Below, one piece after another: positions 8,850-18,605 of a stretch of DNA of 64,000 nucleotides (positions are counted from its first letter, which is position 1; each line of letters opens with the position of its first letter). The DNA comes from Microbacterium sp. HD4P20. Lineage in GTDB: Bacteria > Actinomycetota > Actinomycetes > Actinomycetales > Microbacteriaceae. The position numbers and the translations under genes were made by a program. The notes below the pieces were generated by a model that saw nothing but the letters and a program-made list of their open reading frames with translations, was not told where the DNA came from and searched no databases. The stretch lies in the NCBI RefSeq assembly GCF_019449275.2, contig NZ_JAHZQZ020000014.1, forward strand, positions 1 to 64,000. Direction: 5' to 3'.

Positions 8850-9695
8850 GTGACCTTTCGGCAGTCTCAGGACGGCGCTGACGCGCCGATCGGAATCTTC
8901 GACTCCGGTGTCGGCGGACTGACCGTCGCCCGCGCGGTCTCCGCACAGCTGCCGCGAGAGTCCGTCCTCTATATCGGCGACACCGCGCGCTCGCCGTACG
9001 GACCGAAGCCGATCGCGGACGTGCGCCGCTACTCGCTCGAGATCCTCGACGCGCTCGTCGATCAGGGCGTGAAGATGCTCGTGATCGCGTGCAACACCGC
9101 CTCGGCGGCGATGTTGCGCGACGCGCGGGAACGGTATGACGTGCCGGTGGTCGAGGTGATCGGCCCGGCGGTGCGCACCGCGATGTCGACGACGCGCAAC
9201 GGGCGCATCGGAGTGATCGGAACGGCCGGGACGATCGGCTCGGGCGCCTATCAAGACATGCTCGAGGTCAACGAGCGCCTCACCGTGTTCGCGCAGGCCT
9301 GTCCCCGTTTCGTGGAGTTCGTCGAGGCGGGCGTCACCGGCTCTGCCGAGGTGCTCGCCGTCGCCGAGGAATACCTCGCACCGCTGCGCCACGCCGGCGT
9401 CGACACACTCGTGCTCGGCTGCACCCACTACCCGTTCCTCGAGGGCGCCATCAGTTATGTGATGGGCCCCGAGGTCAGCCTCGTCTCGAGCGACACCGAG
9501 ACCGCGAAGGACGTCTACCGCCAACTGGTCTCACGCAATCTGCTGGCGGGTCCGGATGCCACGCCCCGGCACCTCTACGAGGCCACCGGTGACTCGGCGG
9601 ACGACTTCCTCGAACTCGCGCACCGCCTGATGGGCCGCGAGGTGACCTCCGTCCGGCTCGTGCAGACCGGCGCCATCGATCTTCCGACCGCCTGA
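8850..9695 (+). CDS. murI: Glutamate racemase
   Basis: 281 aa. It interconverts L- and D-glutamate for peptidoglycan. The racemase halves are both intact: [13 protein letters not shown] with the substrate-binding Asp, ACNTASA with the first catalytic Cys, and GCTHYPFL with the second. The GTG start at 8850 follows a TAGGCT box by 8 nt. The stop is 14 nt before rph, so racemase, RNase PH and the inosine triphosphatase likely form one unit, an order common in actinobacteria. Confidence 0.95.
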   Translation: MTFRQSQDGADAPIGIFDSGVGGLTVARAVSAQLPRESVLYIGDTARSPYGPKPIADVRRYSLEILDALVDQGVKMLVIACNTASAAMLRDARERYDVPVVEVIGPAVRTAMSTTRNGRIGVIGTAGTIGSGAYQDMLEVNERLTVFAQACPRFVEFVEAGVTGSAEVLAVAEEYLAPLRHAGVDTLVLGCTHYPFLEGAISYVMGPEVSLVSSDTETAKDVYRQLVSRNLLAGPDATPRHLYEATGDSADDFLELAHRLMGREVTSVRLVQTGAIDLPTA

Positions 9696-9709
9696 CCCGA
9701 GGAGCCCCT

Positions 9710-10456
9710 ATGACCGATCTCGTCCGCGCGGACGGCCGTGCCGCCGACCAGCTGCGCCCCATCACGATCGAGCGCGGCTGGTCCAGCCATGCCGAGGGAT
9801 CTGCGCTCATCTCCTTCGGCGGCACGAAAGTGCTGTGCACCGCCTCCTTCACCAACGGGGTTCCGCGCTGGCTCGTCGGCAAGGGCAAAGGATGGGTCAC
9901 CGCCGAGTATGCGATGCTTCCGCGCGCGACCAACAGCCGCAACGATCGCGAGAGCGTCAAGGGCAAGGTCGGCGGGCGCACGCACGAGATCTCGCGACTG
10001 ATCGGGCGGGCGCTGCGCGCGGTGGTCGACACCAAGGCGCTGGGCGAGAACACCATCGTCATCGACTGCGACGTGCTGCAGGCGGACGGCGGCACGCGCA
10101 CCGCCGCGATCACCGGTGCCTATGTCGCACTCTCCGATGCGATCGAGTGGGGACGCGCCAAGAAGTTCATCGGCCAGAAGGCCACGCCCCTCATCGACTC
10201 GGTCGCGGCCGTTTCGGTGGGCATCATCGATGGGGAGCCGATGCTCGATCTCGCCTACGTCGAGGACGTCCGCGCCGAGACCGACATGAATGTGGTCGTG
10301 ACGGGCCGGGGACTGTTCGTCGAGGTGCAGGGCACCGCCGAAGGGGCGCCCTTCGACAAGCGCGAGCTCGACGCGCTCCTGCAGCTCGGTGTCGACGGTT
10401 GCGCGGCGCTGCGCGGGCATCAGCTGGCCGCGCTCGAGCCGGTCTCGGCGGAGTGA
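9710..10456 (+). CDS. rph: Ribonuclease PH
   Basis: 248 aa. This phosphorolytic 3'-5' exoribonuclease trims tRNA 3' ends. It has the RNase PH core: [21 protein letters not shown], the phosphate-site [17 protein letters not shown] and [15 protein letters not shown]. Length is standard. A GAGGAG ribosome site lies about 5 nt before the ATG. The stop overlaps the GTG of the next gene by 3 of 4 nt, so translation is coupled. Confidence 0.96.
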   Translation: MTDLVRADGRAADQLRPITIERGWSSHAEGSALISFGGTKVLCTASFTNGVPRWLVGKGKGWVTAEYAMLPRATNSRNDRESVKGKVGGRTHEISRLIGRALRAVVDTKALGENTIVIDCDVLQADGGTRTAAITGAYVALSDAIEWGRAKKFIGQKATPLIDSVAAVSVGIIDGEPMLDLAYVEDVRAETDMNVVVTGRGLFVEVQGTAEGAPFDKRELDALLQLGVDGCAALRGHQLAALEPVSAE

Positions 10457-11112
10457 CGGATGGGAGCCGGTCGTTGAGCGGGAGAAGCGCGCCGAAACGC
10501 AGAATCGTGCTTGCGACGCACAACCCGCACAAGGTCGAAGAGTTCCAGGCGATCGTCGCGGCGACCCGCCCTGACTTCGAGGTGATCGGCTACGACGGAC
10601 CCGAACCGGTCGAGGACGGCGTCACCTTCGCCGAGAACGCCCTGATCAAGGCGCGCGCCGCCGCCGCACACACGGGGCTGCCCGCCCTCGCGGACGACTC
10701 GGGAATCTGCGTGGACGTACTGGGCGGTGCTCCGGGCGTTTTCTCGGCGTACTGGGCCGGGCATGCGAAGGAAGCCGCCGCCAACCTGAATCTGCTGCTC
10801 GACCAGCTCTCCGACATCCGCGATCCACATCGCACCGCACAGTTCGTGTCGACGATCGCCCTGGTGATACCGGCCGAGTCGGACGGGTCGGATGCCGCGC
10901 GCGAGCATGTCGTCCAAGGTGTGTGGCCCGGGCGCCTGGCGACGGCGGCGTCGGGCACCGGCGGATTCGGGTACGACCCCGTATTCGTGCCGGACGGCCA
11001 GCCCGCGGACGCCGAGCGGACGGTCGGCGAATGGACCGCCGATGAGAAGAACGCGCAATCCCACCGCTCGCGCGCGTTCGCGGCGCTGGCGCCGCTTCTG
11101 GCTGGACTGTGA
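10453..11112 (+). CDS. rdgB: Non-canonical purine NTP pyrophosphatase (RdgB/HAM1)
   Basis: 219 aa. It hydrolyses dITP, XTP and ITP to keep deaminated purines out of nucleic acids. Key motifs are the N-terminal [44 protein letters not shown] (shown in part) and [12 protein letters not shown]. The GTG start at 10453 overlaps the rph stop; TTG at 10474 is an alternative. Last gene of the murI-rph-rdgB unit. Confidence 0.94.
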   Translation: MTDGSRSLSGRSAPKRRIVLATHNPHKVEEFQAIVAATRPDFEVIGYDGPEPVEDGVTFAENALIKARAAAAHTGLPALADDSGICVDVLGGAPGVFSAYWAGHAKEAAANLNLLLDQLSDIRDPHRTAQFVSTIALVIPAESDGSDAAREHVVQGVWPGRLATAASGTGGFGYDPVFVPDGQPADAERTVGEWTADEKNAQSHRSRAFAALAPLLAGL

Positions 11113-11123
11113 CCCGAGCCGGC

Positions 11124-12740
11124 TCAGCCGCGTGAGGTGATCGGCAGCTCGAGCGCTGAGGGATGCCCTGGTCCCGCGTGCATTGTGCACGTGACGCGCG
11201 GGCTCGAGCGATAGAGCGCAGGGAAGGATCCCCACAGCGGATTGCGCGGCGACAACTGACGCCCGCCGACGTGAAGGCGCAGCTCGTCGCCCGCACGGAA
11301 GAGCGTGGCGGACGGTGCGAGCCCGATCTCGACTGGCTGCGGCTCTCGGGTCGCAAGGATCCTGCGAGAGCCCGTTGCGACGTAATCCCGCCCGAACCCG
11401 TAGGAGCCCTCGAAGGAGACGAAGCGGCCGGCGGTCCATTTCGACAGCCCGGCGAACAGCGACAGAGGTGTGTCGTCGGCTGCGCTGATCCACAGCCGGA
11501 CGCGAGCCTCGCCGGTGACCTCGGTGTCTTCGTCGAAGATCCACGAGAAGACCGCCGCCTCGCGGCGTGCCCGAAACGTGACCCGGGAAGCGTCCCCAGG
11601 CACGGCAGCGTCGAGTGTGCCGTTGCCGCTCAGATGGAGCGCGCGGGTCTCGCCATGCGGGGGCCATCGGTCTTCGTGGCGGACCGCGACCACCTCGTCG
11701 CGCCGCTCCCGGACCTCCAGCCGCACGCGCGGCAGAGCGTGGGCAGCATCCTGGAGATGTGTCTGGAGAAAGGCGAGCTGCGCCGCCTTCGCCTCGTCGC
11801 TGTAGAAGGTCGCCCACTTTCCGCCGCGGTGCGTGTACAGGTGGCGGACGGAGGACGAGACCTCGCGGAAGGCTCGAAACGAGCCCCTCGTGTGCAGGTT
11901 CGCGTCCGAGAAGCTGCCGCACACGAGCATCGGCACCTCGATCCGCTCCAGATCGGGCACGAGCGCATCCCACCACGCGTCCTCGTCGGGACGCGCGGCA
12001 GCCTCGGCACCGAGGTCGGGCACCATACGCGCTGATCGGCGCACCAGTGTCGTCCACAGCCGCGAGAAGCCGACCTCGCGGACGCCGCCGGGATAGAAGA
12101 GATCACGGTACGCGTTCGTGAACCCCTCCCAGGGCACGATCGCCCGCAGATGCGGCGGGCGGGTGGCGGCCACCTTGTACTGCGAGATGGCGAGATACGA
12201 CACGCCCAGCATCGCCACGCCGCCGTCGCACCACTCCTGCCGTGCGATCCACTCGATCGCGTCATGGAGGTCCTGCGCCTCGGCGTCACTCATGAGCGAT
12301 CCGACGCCGTCCGAGCGACCCGACCCGCGCACGTCGAGGTTGACGAGGGCGAACCCGTGCGGCACCCACCACGACGGGTCGGGCGCCTCCCAGCTCGTCT
12401 CGTCCGAGATGTAAAGCTGCCCGGTCTGGCGAAGAGCACGGAACTGCGGTTTGATGCGATAGCCGCGCCGGGTGCGACGGGGAAGGACGTCCTTCCCATA
12501 GGGGTGTGCGCAGAGGATGGCCGGCACGGGGCCGGCGCCGGCCTGCAGATAGACGTTGGCCCGCAGGATGGTGCCGTCCCGCATCGGGATCTCGACGTCC
12601 TGCTGCTTGCGCACGCGACGATCCATTGGCGTCACGACGACCGGGGGTCGCAGCATCCGGGAGATTCGTTCGATGGCGTATCGCCCGGCACCGGAACGTC
12701 GCCAGGGCCGATCGGTCGTGGGCGTCGTGCGCTGCGTCAC
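11124..12740 (-). CDS. CocE/NonD family alpha/beta hydrolase (X-Pro dipeptidyl-peptidase type)
   Basis: 538 aa. The N-terminal alpha/beta hydrolase has MRDGTILRANVYLQ, an oxyanion-side HPYGKD, the nucleophile elbow GVSYLA (Ser), an acid in FSDANLH and a His in YTHRGGKW. The C-terminal ~200 residues form the jelly-roll domain of the X-Pro dipeptidyl-peptidase/CocE group. There is no signal peptide, so it is probably cytoplasmic. The natural ester or peptide substrate is not predictable. It converges on rdgB, with only 11 nt between stops. Confidence 0.85.
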   Translation of the reverse strand: MTQRTTPTTDRPWRRSGAGRYAIERISRMLRPPVVVTPMDRRVRKQQDVEIPMRDGTILRANVYLQAGAGPVPAILCAHPYGKDVLPRRTRRGYRIKPQFRALRQTGQLYISDETSWEAPDPSWWVPHGFALVNLDVRGSGRSDGVGSLMSDAEAQDLHDAIEWIARQEWCDGGVAMLGVSYLAISQYKVAATRPPHLRAIVPWEGFTNAYRDLFYPGGVREVGFSRLWTTLVRRSARMVPDLGAEAAARPDEDAWWDALVPDLERIEVPMLVCGSFSDANLHTRGSFRAFREVSSSVRHLYTHRGGKWATFYSDEAKAAQLAFLQTHLQDAAHALPRVRLEVRERRDEVVAVRHEDRWPPHGETRALHLSGNGTLDAAVPGDASRVTFRARREAAVFSWIFDEDTEVTGEARVRLWISAADDTPLSLFAGLSKWTAGRFVSFEGSYGFGRDYVATGSRRILATREPQPVEIGLAPSATLFRAGDELRLHVGGRQLSPRNPLWGSFPALYRSSPRVTCTMHAGPGHPSALELPITSRG

Positions 12741-12833
12741 AGCGGCACGCTAGCACCCAGCCGCCCTCAGTGCGCGAGAAGGACACTCATTCCCGAGTAG
12801 GCGAAGCGCGCCGCCCGGGCCGAGTCCGCCGCC

Positions 12834-12839
12834 TAGCCT
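12834..12839 (+). promoter_or_regulatory. Candidate -10 box (TAGCCT) for the CDF transporter gene
   Basis: TAGCCT ends 6 nt before the ATG at 12846. The GGAGG that follows is only 1 nt from the ATG, too close to act as a ribosome site, so leaderless initiation is more likely. Confidence 0.4.
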
Positions 12840-12845
12840 GGAGGC

Positions 12846-13757
12846 ATGCACGAACATGCGCCGAGTGGGGTCCGCGGGGTGGGCAACCGTCGCCTGCTTG
12901 CGATCTCGCTCGCGATCACCACGGTGGTGATGGTCGTCCAGATCATCGGCGCTGCGCTCTCGGGTTCCCTCGCGCTGCTCGCGGACGCCGCGCACATGTT
13001 CACCGACGCCGCCGCCCTGGTGATCGCCCTCGTGGCGAGCATGGTCGCCGCACGGCCGGCCAACGATCGCCGCACCTTCGGATACCAGCGCGCGGAGGTG
13101 TTCGGAGCCCTGGTCAACGGCATCATCCTCATCGCGCTGTCGGCGTGGGTCGCCGTCGAAGGCGTGTCGCGCCTCGTGTCGCCCTCCGATGTCGAGGTCG
13201 CAGGCGGTCTCATGCTGGGCGTCGCGATCGTCGGTCTCATCGCCAACGCGGTGGCGATGTGGCTGCTGAGCTCGGCGCAGCGCCGCAGCATAAATGTGCG
13301 TGGCGCCTACCTCGAGGTGCTCGGCGACCTCATCGGCTCGGCCGCGGTCATCGTCGCGGCGATCGTGATCCTCATGACCGGATGGGCACAGGCCGACGCG
13401 ATCGCGTCACTGTTCATCGCGGCCATGATCATCCCGCGCGCGATCGGGCTGCTGCGCGAAGTCGTCTCGGTCCTTGCGGAGTCCGCGCCGGTGGGCACGC
13501 ACGTGCGCGAGATCCGTGACCACATCCTCGCCACCCCGGGCGTGGTCGACGTGCACGACGTGCACGTGTGGCAGCTGACGCGCGGCGCCCCGGTGTTCTC
13601 GGCCCACGTTGTCGTCGACGGGGCTGCGTTGCAAGACGGCAAGGCCTCCGGAATCCTGAGCCAGCTGCAGACGTGCCTGTCGCAGCACTTCGACGTCGCG
13701 CATTCGACGTTCCAGCTCGAGCCCGCCGGACACATCGAGCACGGCGCGCACGCGTAG
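12846..13757 (+). CDS. Cation diffusion facilitator (zinc/cadmium exporter, CzcD type)
   Basis: 303 aa with six transmembrane helices. The metal site is visible as LLADAAHMFTDAAAL in helix 2 (HxxxD) and a matching helix-5 site, LEVLGDLIGSAAVI. A cytoplasmic C-terminal domain includes VVDVHDVHVWQLT. The N-terminal MHEHAPS and the C-terminal HIEHGAHA add His residues typical of zinc-linked members. It exports divalent metal in exchange for protons. No metal regulator is adjacent. Confidence 0.92.
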   Translation: MHEHAPSGVRGVGNRRLLAISLAITTVVMVVQIIGAALSGSLALLADAAHMFTDAAALVIALVASMVAARPANDRRTFGYQRAEVFGALVNGIILIALSAWVAVEGVSRLVSPSDVEVAGGLMLGVAIVGLIANAVAMWLLSSAQRRSINVRGAYLEVLGDLIGSAAVIVAAIVILMTGWAQADAIASLFIAAMIIPRAIGLLREVVSVLAESAPVGTHVREIRDHILATPGVVDVHDVHVWQLTRGAPVFSAHVVVDGAALQDGKASGILSQLQTCLSQHFDVAHSTFQLEPAGHIEHGAHA

Positions 13758-13767
13758 GGCGTCGGGC

Positions 13768-16314
13768 TCACAGATCTGCGAGCTGATCCTCGCGTCGCAC
13801 TTCGTCAGGGCTCTTGTCGGGTCGCAGTCCGCGCCAGCGGGAGTGGCGCAGGATTCCGCCCGGTGTGAACTCGCCGTACTCGACCTCGCCGACCAGCTCG
13901 GGGCGGACCCACAGCGCATCGCGGGAGTCGAGCGGCGGCACCCCGATCAGGGGGTTGTCGTCCACGCGCAGCGGCAGCAGCTTCTTCATCAGCGACGCGA
14001 GGGTCGATTCGCTGAAGCCGGTGCCGACCCGCCCGGCGTACTGCAACCCGTCCGCGCCGGGGATGCCCAGCAGCAGTGAGCCGAACGTACCGCTGCGACT
14101 GCCCTTGCCGGGCCGGATACCGGCGATGACCACCTCCTGGGTGTGAGTGATCTTCACCTTGAGCCACGCCTCCGACCGCCCGCCGCGGCGGTAGCGCGAC
14201 GCCGGGTCTTTCACGACGATGCCTTCCAATCGCAACTGCCTGCTCACGTCGAGGGCGGCGTCGACGTCGTCGAAGACAGGTGGCACCGCGATGGCCTCGA
14301 CGGTGTTGTCGGCCACTGCCTCGAGGACCTCGCGGCGTTCCCGCAGCGGCAGATCGGCGAGGTCGTCGCCGTCGTGAGAGAGCACGTCGAAGAGGTAGTA
14401 GCGCACCGGGGTGCGGCGGGCCTCACGGGTGATGTCGCCCGCGCGCTCCAGGTTCATGCGCATCTGCAGCAGCGGGAAGCTCGGCCGCCCGTCCGGTTCG
14501 AGTGCGACGAGCTCGCCGTCCACCACCGCGGGCTCGTCGCCGAGACCCGCGTCCACTGCGGTCAGCTCGGGGTAGCGGTGGGTGATGTCGTTGCCGCTGC
14601 GCGCGTACAGCCGCAACCGCGAGCCGTCCCACGAACCCACCGCGCGGATGCCGTCCCACTTCATCTCGACCCAGGCCGGCTCGCCCCACCGTTGCGCCGC
14701 CTGACCGGCCGCCGCCGGCGTCGCCGACGTGGACAGCATCGGACGCAGATCGCCGGCCGAGTCCCGCTGTTCAGCGTCTGCGTCGGCGGCTGCCTCGGCG
14801 TCCGCTCCGCGTGATGACGTCACCGGGGGAGCGGGGCGGCGGGCGGATGCCGGGGGCCGAGGCTCGTCGGCCTGCGGCGTCGGCTCGACCGGCGTGCCGT
14901 CCGCCTGCGGCCGACCGTCGGCATCCGTCTTCATCCGATGCAGCAGCCAGCTGGACTTCTCGCCCTCGCCCTCGGTGCGGATGAGGGCCAGGCGGACGCG
15001 ACCGAGCGGACCGCCGGGGCGGCCCTCCAACGTCGCGATGATCTCGTCGTCACGCCACTTCTCGAGGTCGTAGCGGCCGTCGTCCCAGATCGTCACCGTG
15101 CCTCCGCCGTACTCGCCCGCGGGGATCGTCCCTTCGAACGTGGCGTACTCCATCGGGTGGTCCTCGGTCTGGACGGCGAGATTGTTGCGCTTATACGAGT
15201 GAGGCACGCCGCGAGGCACCGCCCAGCTGACCAGCACGCCGTCGCGCTCCAAGCGGAAGTCCCAGTGCAGACGGGAGGCGTGGTGCTCCTGGATGACGAA
15301 CCGGGGCTTCTCGTCGCTCGGCGCGGCGCCGAGCGGGTTGCGCGGCACCGGCTCGGGGGTGCGATCCGCGCTGCGCTTGGCGATGTAGGCGCCCAAAGGA
15401 CCGGTCTCGGCCTCACGTCCGCCGGCGTGGAACCCGAGAGGCGCCATCGGGTCGCCGATGGCCTCGATGCGCTCGAGTACCTCGGTGAACTCCAGATGCC
15501 GCAGCTCGGGCTCCTCGAGTTCGTCCCACGAGCGCGGGGCGGCGACCGTGGGATGCATGCGCCCGCGCAGGGAGTATGGGGCGATCGTCGTCTTCGAGCC
15601 GTTGTTCTGGCTCCAGTCGATCAGCACCTTGCCGCCCCGCTCGGACTTCTTCATGCTGCTCACGACGAGGTCGGGATGATCGGCCTCGATCGCCCGGGCG
15701 AGCTCGTTCGCCAGTGCCGACGCCTGCTCGCTCGACTGCCCGGGCGGCAGCGCCGCGTACAGGTGGATCCCCTTGCTGCCGCTGGTCACCGGGTAGGGCT
15801 CAAGACCCATGCCCTCGAGGATCGTCCGCGCCCAGCCGGCGACCGTGGCGCATTCGGCGAGCCCGACCCCGGGGCCCGGGTCGAGGTCGAGCACGAGGCG
15901 GTCGGCGTCGCCCCGGTCGCCGTCCGGAGCGAAGCGCCACTGCGGCACGTGCAGCTCGAGGCTCGCGACCTGCGCCAGATAGACCAGGGTCGGCACGTCG
16001 CCGACGAGCGGGTAGTCCTTCGCTCCGGTCGAGTGCGGGATCGGCATCCGTCTCACCCATGAGGGCGCGCCCCGCTCGAGGTCCTTCGCGAAGAACACCA
16101 TGCCGGGGTCGTCCTCGGTGCCCACGCCGTCGGGCCACCGCTTGCGCGTGACGGGCCGCCCGACCACGTGCGGGATCATGACTTCGGCGATGCGCGTGTA
16201 GTAGTCGATCACCTCGCCCTTGGTGGTGCCCGTCTCGGGGTAGAGCACCTTGTCGAGGTTGGTGATGCGCAGGCGCCTTCCGCCGATCCGCACCAGTTGC
16301 TCTCCGCCCGGCAT
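13768..16314 (-). CDS. ligD: ATP-dependent DNA ligase LigD (polymerase-phosphoesterase-ligase)
   Basis: 848 aa, the three-domain NHEJ enzyme. Residues ~1-290 are the primase-type polymerase with LVLDLDPG (~139) as the catalytic Asp pair. Residues ~330-480 are the 3'-phosphoesterase with HHASRLHWDFRLERDG. From ~545 is the ligase with the nucleotidyl lysine in EMKWDGIRA (~551), followed by an OB fold. The order is Pol-PE-Lig, as in mycobacteria and unlike Pseudomonas. The ATG at 16314 (MPGGEQLVRIGGR) was chosen; the frame remains open 57 codons upstream but into the divergent ku gene. It is divergent from ku with 46 nt between. Confidence 0.95.
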   Translation of the reverse strand: MPGGEQLVRIGGRRLRITNLDKVLYPETGTTKGEVIDYYTRIAEVMIPHVVGRPVTRKRWPDGVGTEDDPGMVFFAKDLERGAPSWVRRMPIPHSTGAKDYPLVGDVPTLVYLAQVASLELHVPQWRFAPDGDRGDADRLVLDLDPGPGVGLAECATVAGWARTILEGMGLEPYPVTSGSKGIHLYAALPPGQSSEQASALANELARAIEADHPDLVVSSMKKSERGGKVLIDWSQNNGSKTTIAPYSLRGRMHPTVAAPRSWDELEEPELRHLEFTEVLERIEAIGDPMAPLGFHAGGREAETGPLGAYIAKRSADRTPEPVPRNPLGAAPSDEKPRFVIQEHHASRLHWDFRLERDGVLVSWAVPRGVPHSYKRNNLAVQTEDHPMEYATFEGTIPAGEYGGGTVTIWDDGRYDLEKWRDDEIIATLEGRPGGPLGRVRLALIRTEGEGEKSSWLLHRMKTDADGRPQADGTPVEPTPQADEPRPPASARRPAPPVTSSRGADAEAAADADAEQRDSAGDLRPMLSTSATPAAAGQAAQRWGEPAWVEMKWDGIRAVGSWDGSRLRLYARSGNDITHRYPELTAVDAGLGDEPAVVDGELVALEPDGRPSFPLLQMRMNLERAGDITREARRTPVRYYLFDVLSHDGDDLADLPLRERREVLEAVADNTVEAIAVPPVFDDVDAALDVSRQLRLEGIVVKDPASRYRRGGRSEAWLKVKITHTQEVVIAGIRPGKGSRSGTFGSLLLGIPGADGLQYAGRVGTGFSESTLASLMKKLLPLRVDDNPLIGVPPLDSRDALWVRPELVGEVEYGEFTPGGILRHSRWRGLRPDKSPDEVRREDQLADL

Positions 16315-16360
16315 GGGTTCAGGGTAGCCGTGACCGGTGTTGCCGGTGTGTACTTGTGGG

Positions 16361-17299
16361 ATGAGGGCGATCTGGAAGGGTGCACTGACGTTCGGGCTCG
16401 TGAACGTGCCAGTCAAGGTGTACTCCGCGACCGAAGACCACGACGTCTCGCTGCACCAGGTGCACAACAAGGACGGCGGACGCATCCGCTATCAGCGCAT
16501 CTGCGAGATCGACGGGGAGGTCGTGCCGTACTCCGACATCGACAAGGCGTACGACGACGGTGACAAGACAGTCGTGCTCACGAAAGACGACCTCGCGTCG
16601 CTTCCTGCCGAGAAGAGCCGCGAGATCGACGTCGTCGAGTTCGTGCCGAGCGAGCAGATCGATCTGCTGACACTGGACCGCGCGTACTACCTCGAGCCGG
16701 ACTCGGCCTCTCCAAAGGCCTACGTGCTGCTGCGCAAGACGCTGGAGCAGACCGAGCGCACGGCGATCGTGCGGTTCTCGCTGCGGCAGAAGACGCGCCT
16801 CGCGGCGCTGCGGGTCCGCGGTGACGTGCTGGTGCTGCAGACGTTGCTGTGGGCCGACGAGGTGCGCGAGGCCGCCTTCCCAGCACTGGACGAGTCGGTG
16901 CGGATCTCTGCGAAGGAGCTCGAGCTGTCGGCATCCCTCGTCGAGAGCTTCGCGAGCGACTTCGATCCCGAGGAGTTCACCGACGAGTACCAGGCCGAGT
17001 TGCGCACGCTGATCGAGGCGAAGCTCGAGAAGGGCGACGCGGTCGACACCGCCGAGACGTTCGGCGACCACGAGGAAGAGGAGGCCGGCGGCGAGGTCAT
17101 CGACCTCATGGCCGCCTTGCGCGCGAGCGTCGAGAAGTCCCGCGCTGCGCGCAGCGGCTCGGACTCGAAGGGAACGGCGAAGAAGGATGCCGGGACTTCC
17201 GCGACGTCGGAGGGCAAGGCATCCGGCTCGTCGGCCAAGAAGCCGGCGGCCAAGAAGACGGCCGAGAAGAAGCCGGCGGCGAAGAAGAAGGCGTCCTGA
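16361..17299 (+). CDS. ku: Ku DNA end-binding protein
   Basis: 312 aa. The homodimeric ring binds double-strand ends and recruits LigD. It opens with MRAIWKGALTFGLVNVPVKV, the diagnostic bacterial Ku start, so the ATG at 16361 was chosen over an upstream in-frame ATG. The core runs to ~260. The last ~50 residues are a Lys/Ala tail (AKKPAAKKTAEKKPAAKKK), a basic extension that in related actinobacterial Ku proteins aids DNA binding. The 46-nt gap with ligD suggests shared divergent control. Confidence 0.96.
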   Translation: MRAIWKGALTFGLVNVPVKVYSATEDHDVSLHQVHNKDGGRIRYQRICEIDGEVVPYSDIDKAYDDGDKTVVLTKDDLASLPAEKSREIDVVEFVPSEQIDLLTLDRAYYLEPDSASPKAYVLLRKTLEQTERTAIVRFSLRQKTRLAALRVRGDVLVLQTLLWADEVREAAFPALDESVRISAKELELSASLVESFASDFDPEEFTDEYQAELRTLIEAKLEKGDAVDTAETFGDHEEEEAGGEVIDLMAALRASVEKSRAARSGSDSKGTAKKDAGTSATSEGKASGSSAKKPAAKKTAEKKPAAKKKAS

Positions 17300-17308
17300 C
17301 GCGCGAGG

Positions 17309-18088
17309 TCAGCTCTTCGGCGCGTCGCCGTGCTCGGGGCCGCGCTCGAAGACCTCGGGATCCAGGACGAGCGCTTCGGCCTCGGACTCGTCGGTGACGA
17401 CGTCCTGGCCGGCAGCGGCCGCCTTCTTCGCCTTGCTGCGCTCGCGGAGGTAGTGCCAGAGAGTGACCACGGCCGTGCCGCCCACGGCGATCAGCAGGAT
17501 GACGTCGATGTACTCGGTGACCAGGTCGCGCACGAACGGGATGAAGCCGATGGCGTAGCCGAACATCGTCAGACCGAAGCCCCAGATGACCGCGCCGATG
17601 AGGTTGTAGAGCGTGTACTTGCCTTTGTGCATATGGCCGACACCGGCTGCGACGGGTGCGAAGGTGCGCACGATCGGCACGAAGCGGGCGAGGATGATCG
17701 TGAGGCCCCCGAAGCGCTCGAAGAACGCATTGGTGCGCTCGACATTCTTGACGCTGAACACACCGCTCTCTTTGCGCTCGAACACCGCAGGCCCAGCCTT
17801 ATGGCCGATGAGATAGCCGACCTCACCACCGACGAACGCTGCGAGCCCGATGAGGAGTGCCACCCACCACACGCTGATCCCGAAGACGCCGTTCGGCGCG
17901 GCCGCGGTGGAGTGCGACAGCAGTCCGGCGATGACGAGGAGGGTGTCACCCGGCAGCAGGAAGCCGACGAGCAGCCCTGTCTCGGCGAAGACGATGAAGC
18001 ACACGACCACGAGCGCCCACGGGCCTGCCCATGCGATGATCGCGGCCGGATCGAGCCAAGGAATCAGGGCGGTGGGTACTGCGTGCAC
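17309..18088 (-). CDS. DedA family membrane protein
   Basis: 259 aa. It has the DedA core: FAETGLLVGFLLPGDTLLV, GGEVGYLIGHKAG, and the ILARFVPIVRTFAPVAAGVG motif with the conserved Arg residues. Four to five membrane helices are evident, with an acidic C-terminal tail. DedA proteins are linked to undecaprenyl-phosphate and phospholipid flipping and proton-motive homeostasis; substrate here is not known. It ends 9 nt from the convergent ku stop. Confidence 0.9.
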   Translation of the reverse strand: MHAVPTALIPWLDPAAIIAWAGPWALVVVCFIVFAETGLLVGFLLPGDTLLVIAGLLSHSTAAAPNGVFGISVWWVALLIGLAAFVGGEVGYLIGHKAGPAVFERKESGVFSVKNVERTNAFFERFGGLTIILARFVPIVRTFAPVAAGVGHMHKGKYTLYNLIGAVIWGFGLTMFGYAIGFIPFVRDLVTEYIDVILLIAVGGTAVVTLWHYLRERSKAKKAAAAGQDVVTDESEAEALVLDPEVFERGPEHGDAPKS

Positions 18089-18161
18089 GGTGAGGTTTCC
18101 CGTCGGTCGAGGTGTCGGCGGTACAGAGTCGGCGGTTCCCAGTGGTCGCCAAGAGTCCGCG

Positions 18162-18243
18162 TGCGGAAGGTGGGACTTGAACCCACACGCCCGGAGGCAC
18201 AGGAACCTAAATCCTGCGTGTCTGCCAATTCCACCACTCCCGC
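18162..18243 (-). tRNA. tRNA-Leu (anticodon TAG)
   Basis: An 82-nt cloverleaf on the minus strand. The seven-base acceptor stem (GCGGGAG with CTTCCGC, one G-U pair), a long variable arm (class II), a GTTCAAGTC T-loop and an anticodon loop TTTAGGT give anticodon TAG, reading CUA-type leucine codons. The 3' CCA is not encoded. Confidence 0.95.
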
Positions 18244-18311
18244 GAGTGGGTTCAGTCTACTGACGCGCCTGTGTCGCGGCTGGGGGGAAGACCCCCGGAT
18301 GTCACGCGCGG

Positions 18312-18524
18312 CTAGCGGCGGATGCCGAAGAGGAAGTAGCTGGCCGGACCGATCCAGTTGACCAGGATCGCCGGGATCCACGCCGCCTTGGGTCCACGCA
18401 CTTCCCGTGCGTCTCGATTGGCGAGGTCCCAGAACGCCAAGAAGGCGAACACGACCTGCACGATCCCGGCGATGCCGAGCCCCGCCTTGGTTGCGCGAGA
18501 GAGTTCCGTCTTGGTCCTGTCCAT
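18312..18524 (-). CDS. Small two-helix membrane protein (PLD nuclease N-terminal-type domain)
   Basis: 70 aa. Hydrophobic helix 1 (GIAGIVQVVFAFLAFWDLAN) and helix 2 (AAWIPAILVNWIGPASYFLF) flank an Arg-rich loop. The FWDLANR ... KAAWIPAILVNWIGP ... YFLFG pattern matches the short PLDc_N / 'phospholipase D-nuclease N-terminal' membrane family found alone in actinobacteria. The ATG at 18524 (MDRTKTELSR) was chosen; the frame runs much further upstream but that part is antisense to tadA. Function unknown. Confidence 0.75.
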   Translation of the reverse strand: MDRTKTELSRATKAGLGIAGIVQVVFAFLAFWDLANRDAREVRGPKAAWIPAILVNWIGPASYFLFGIRR

Positions 18525-18605
18525 GATCGTCCTTCCGTCGTTCAGACCATCCTGCCCCGCCGCCGTGCGATGCGCATCTGTGGATAACTTCGGAAGGCCT
18601 CGGCC

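Noticed and set aside
9835..10452. Extended rdgB frame starting inside rph
   Set aside because: The first ~205 codons are an out-of-frame reading of rph; the family N-terminus begins just after the GTG at 10453.
14938..16062. Long open frame on the plus strand opposite ligD
   Set aside because: Arg/Gln-rich composition; the minus frame has all LigD motifs. High GC suppresses stops in the antisense frame.
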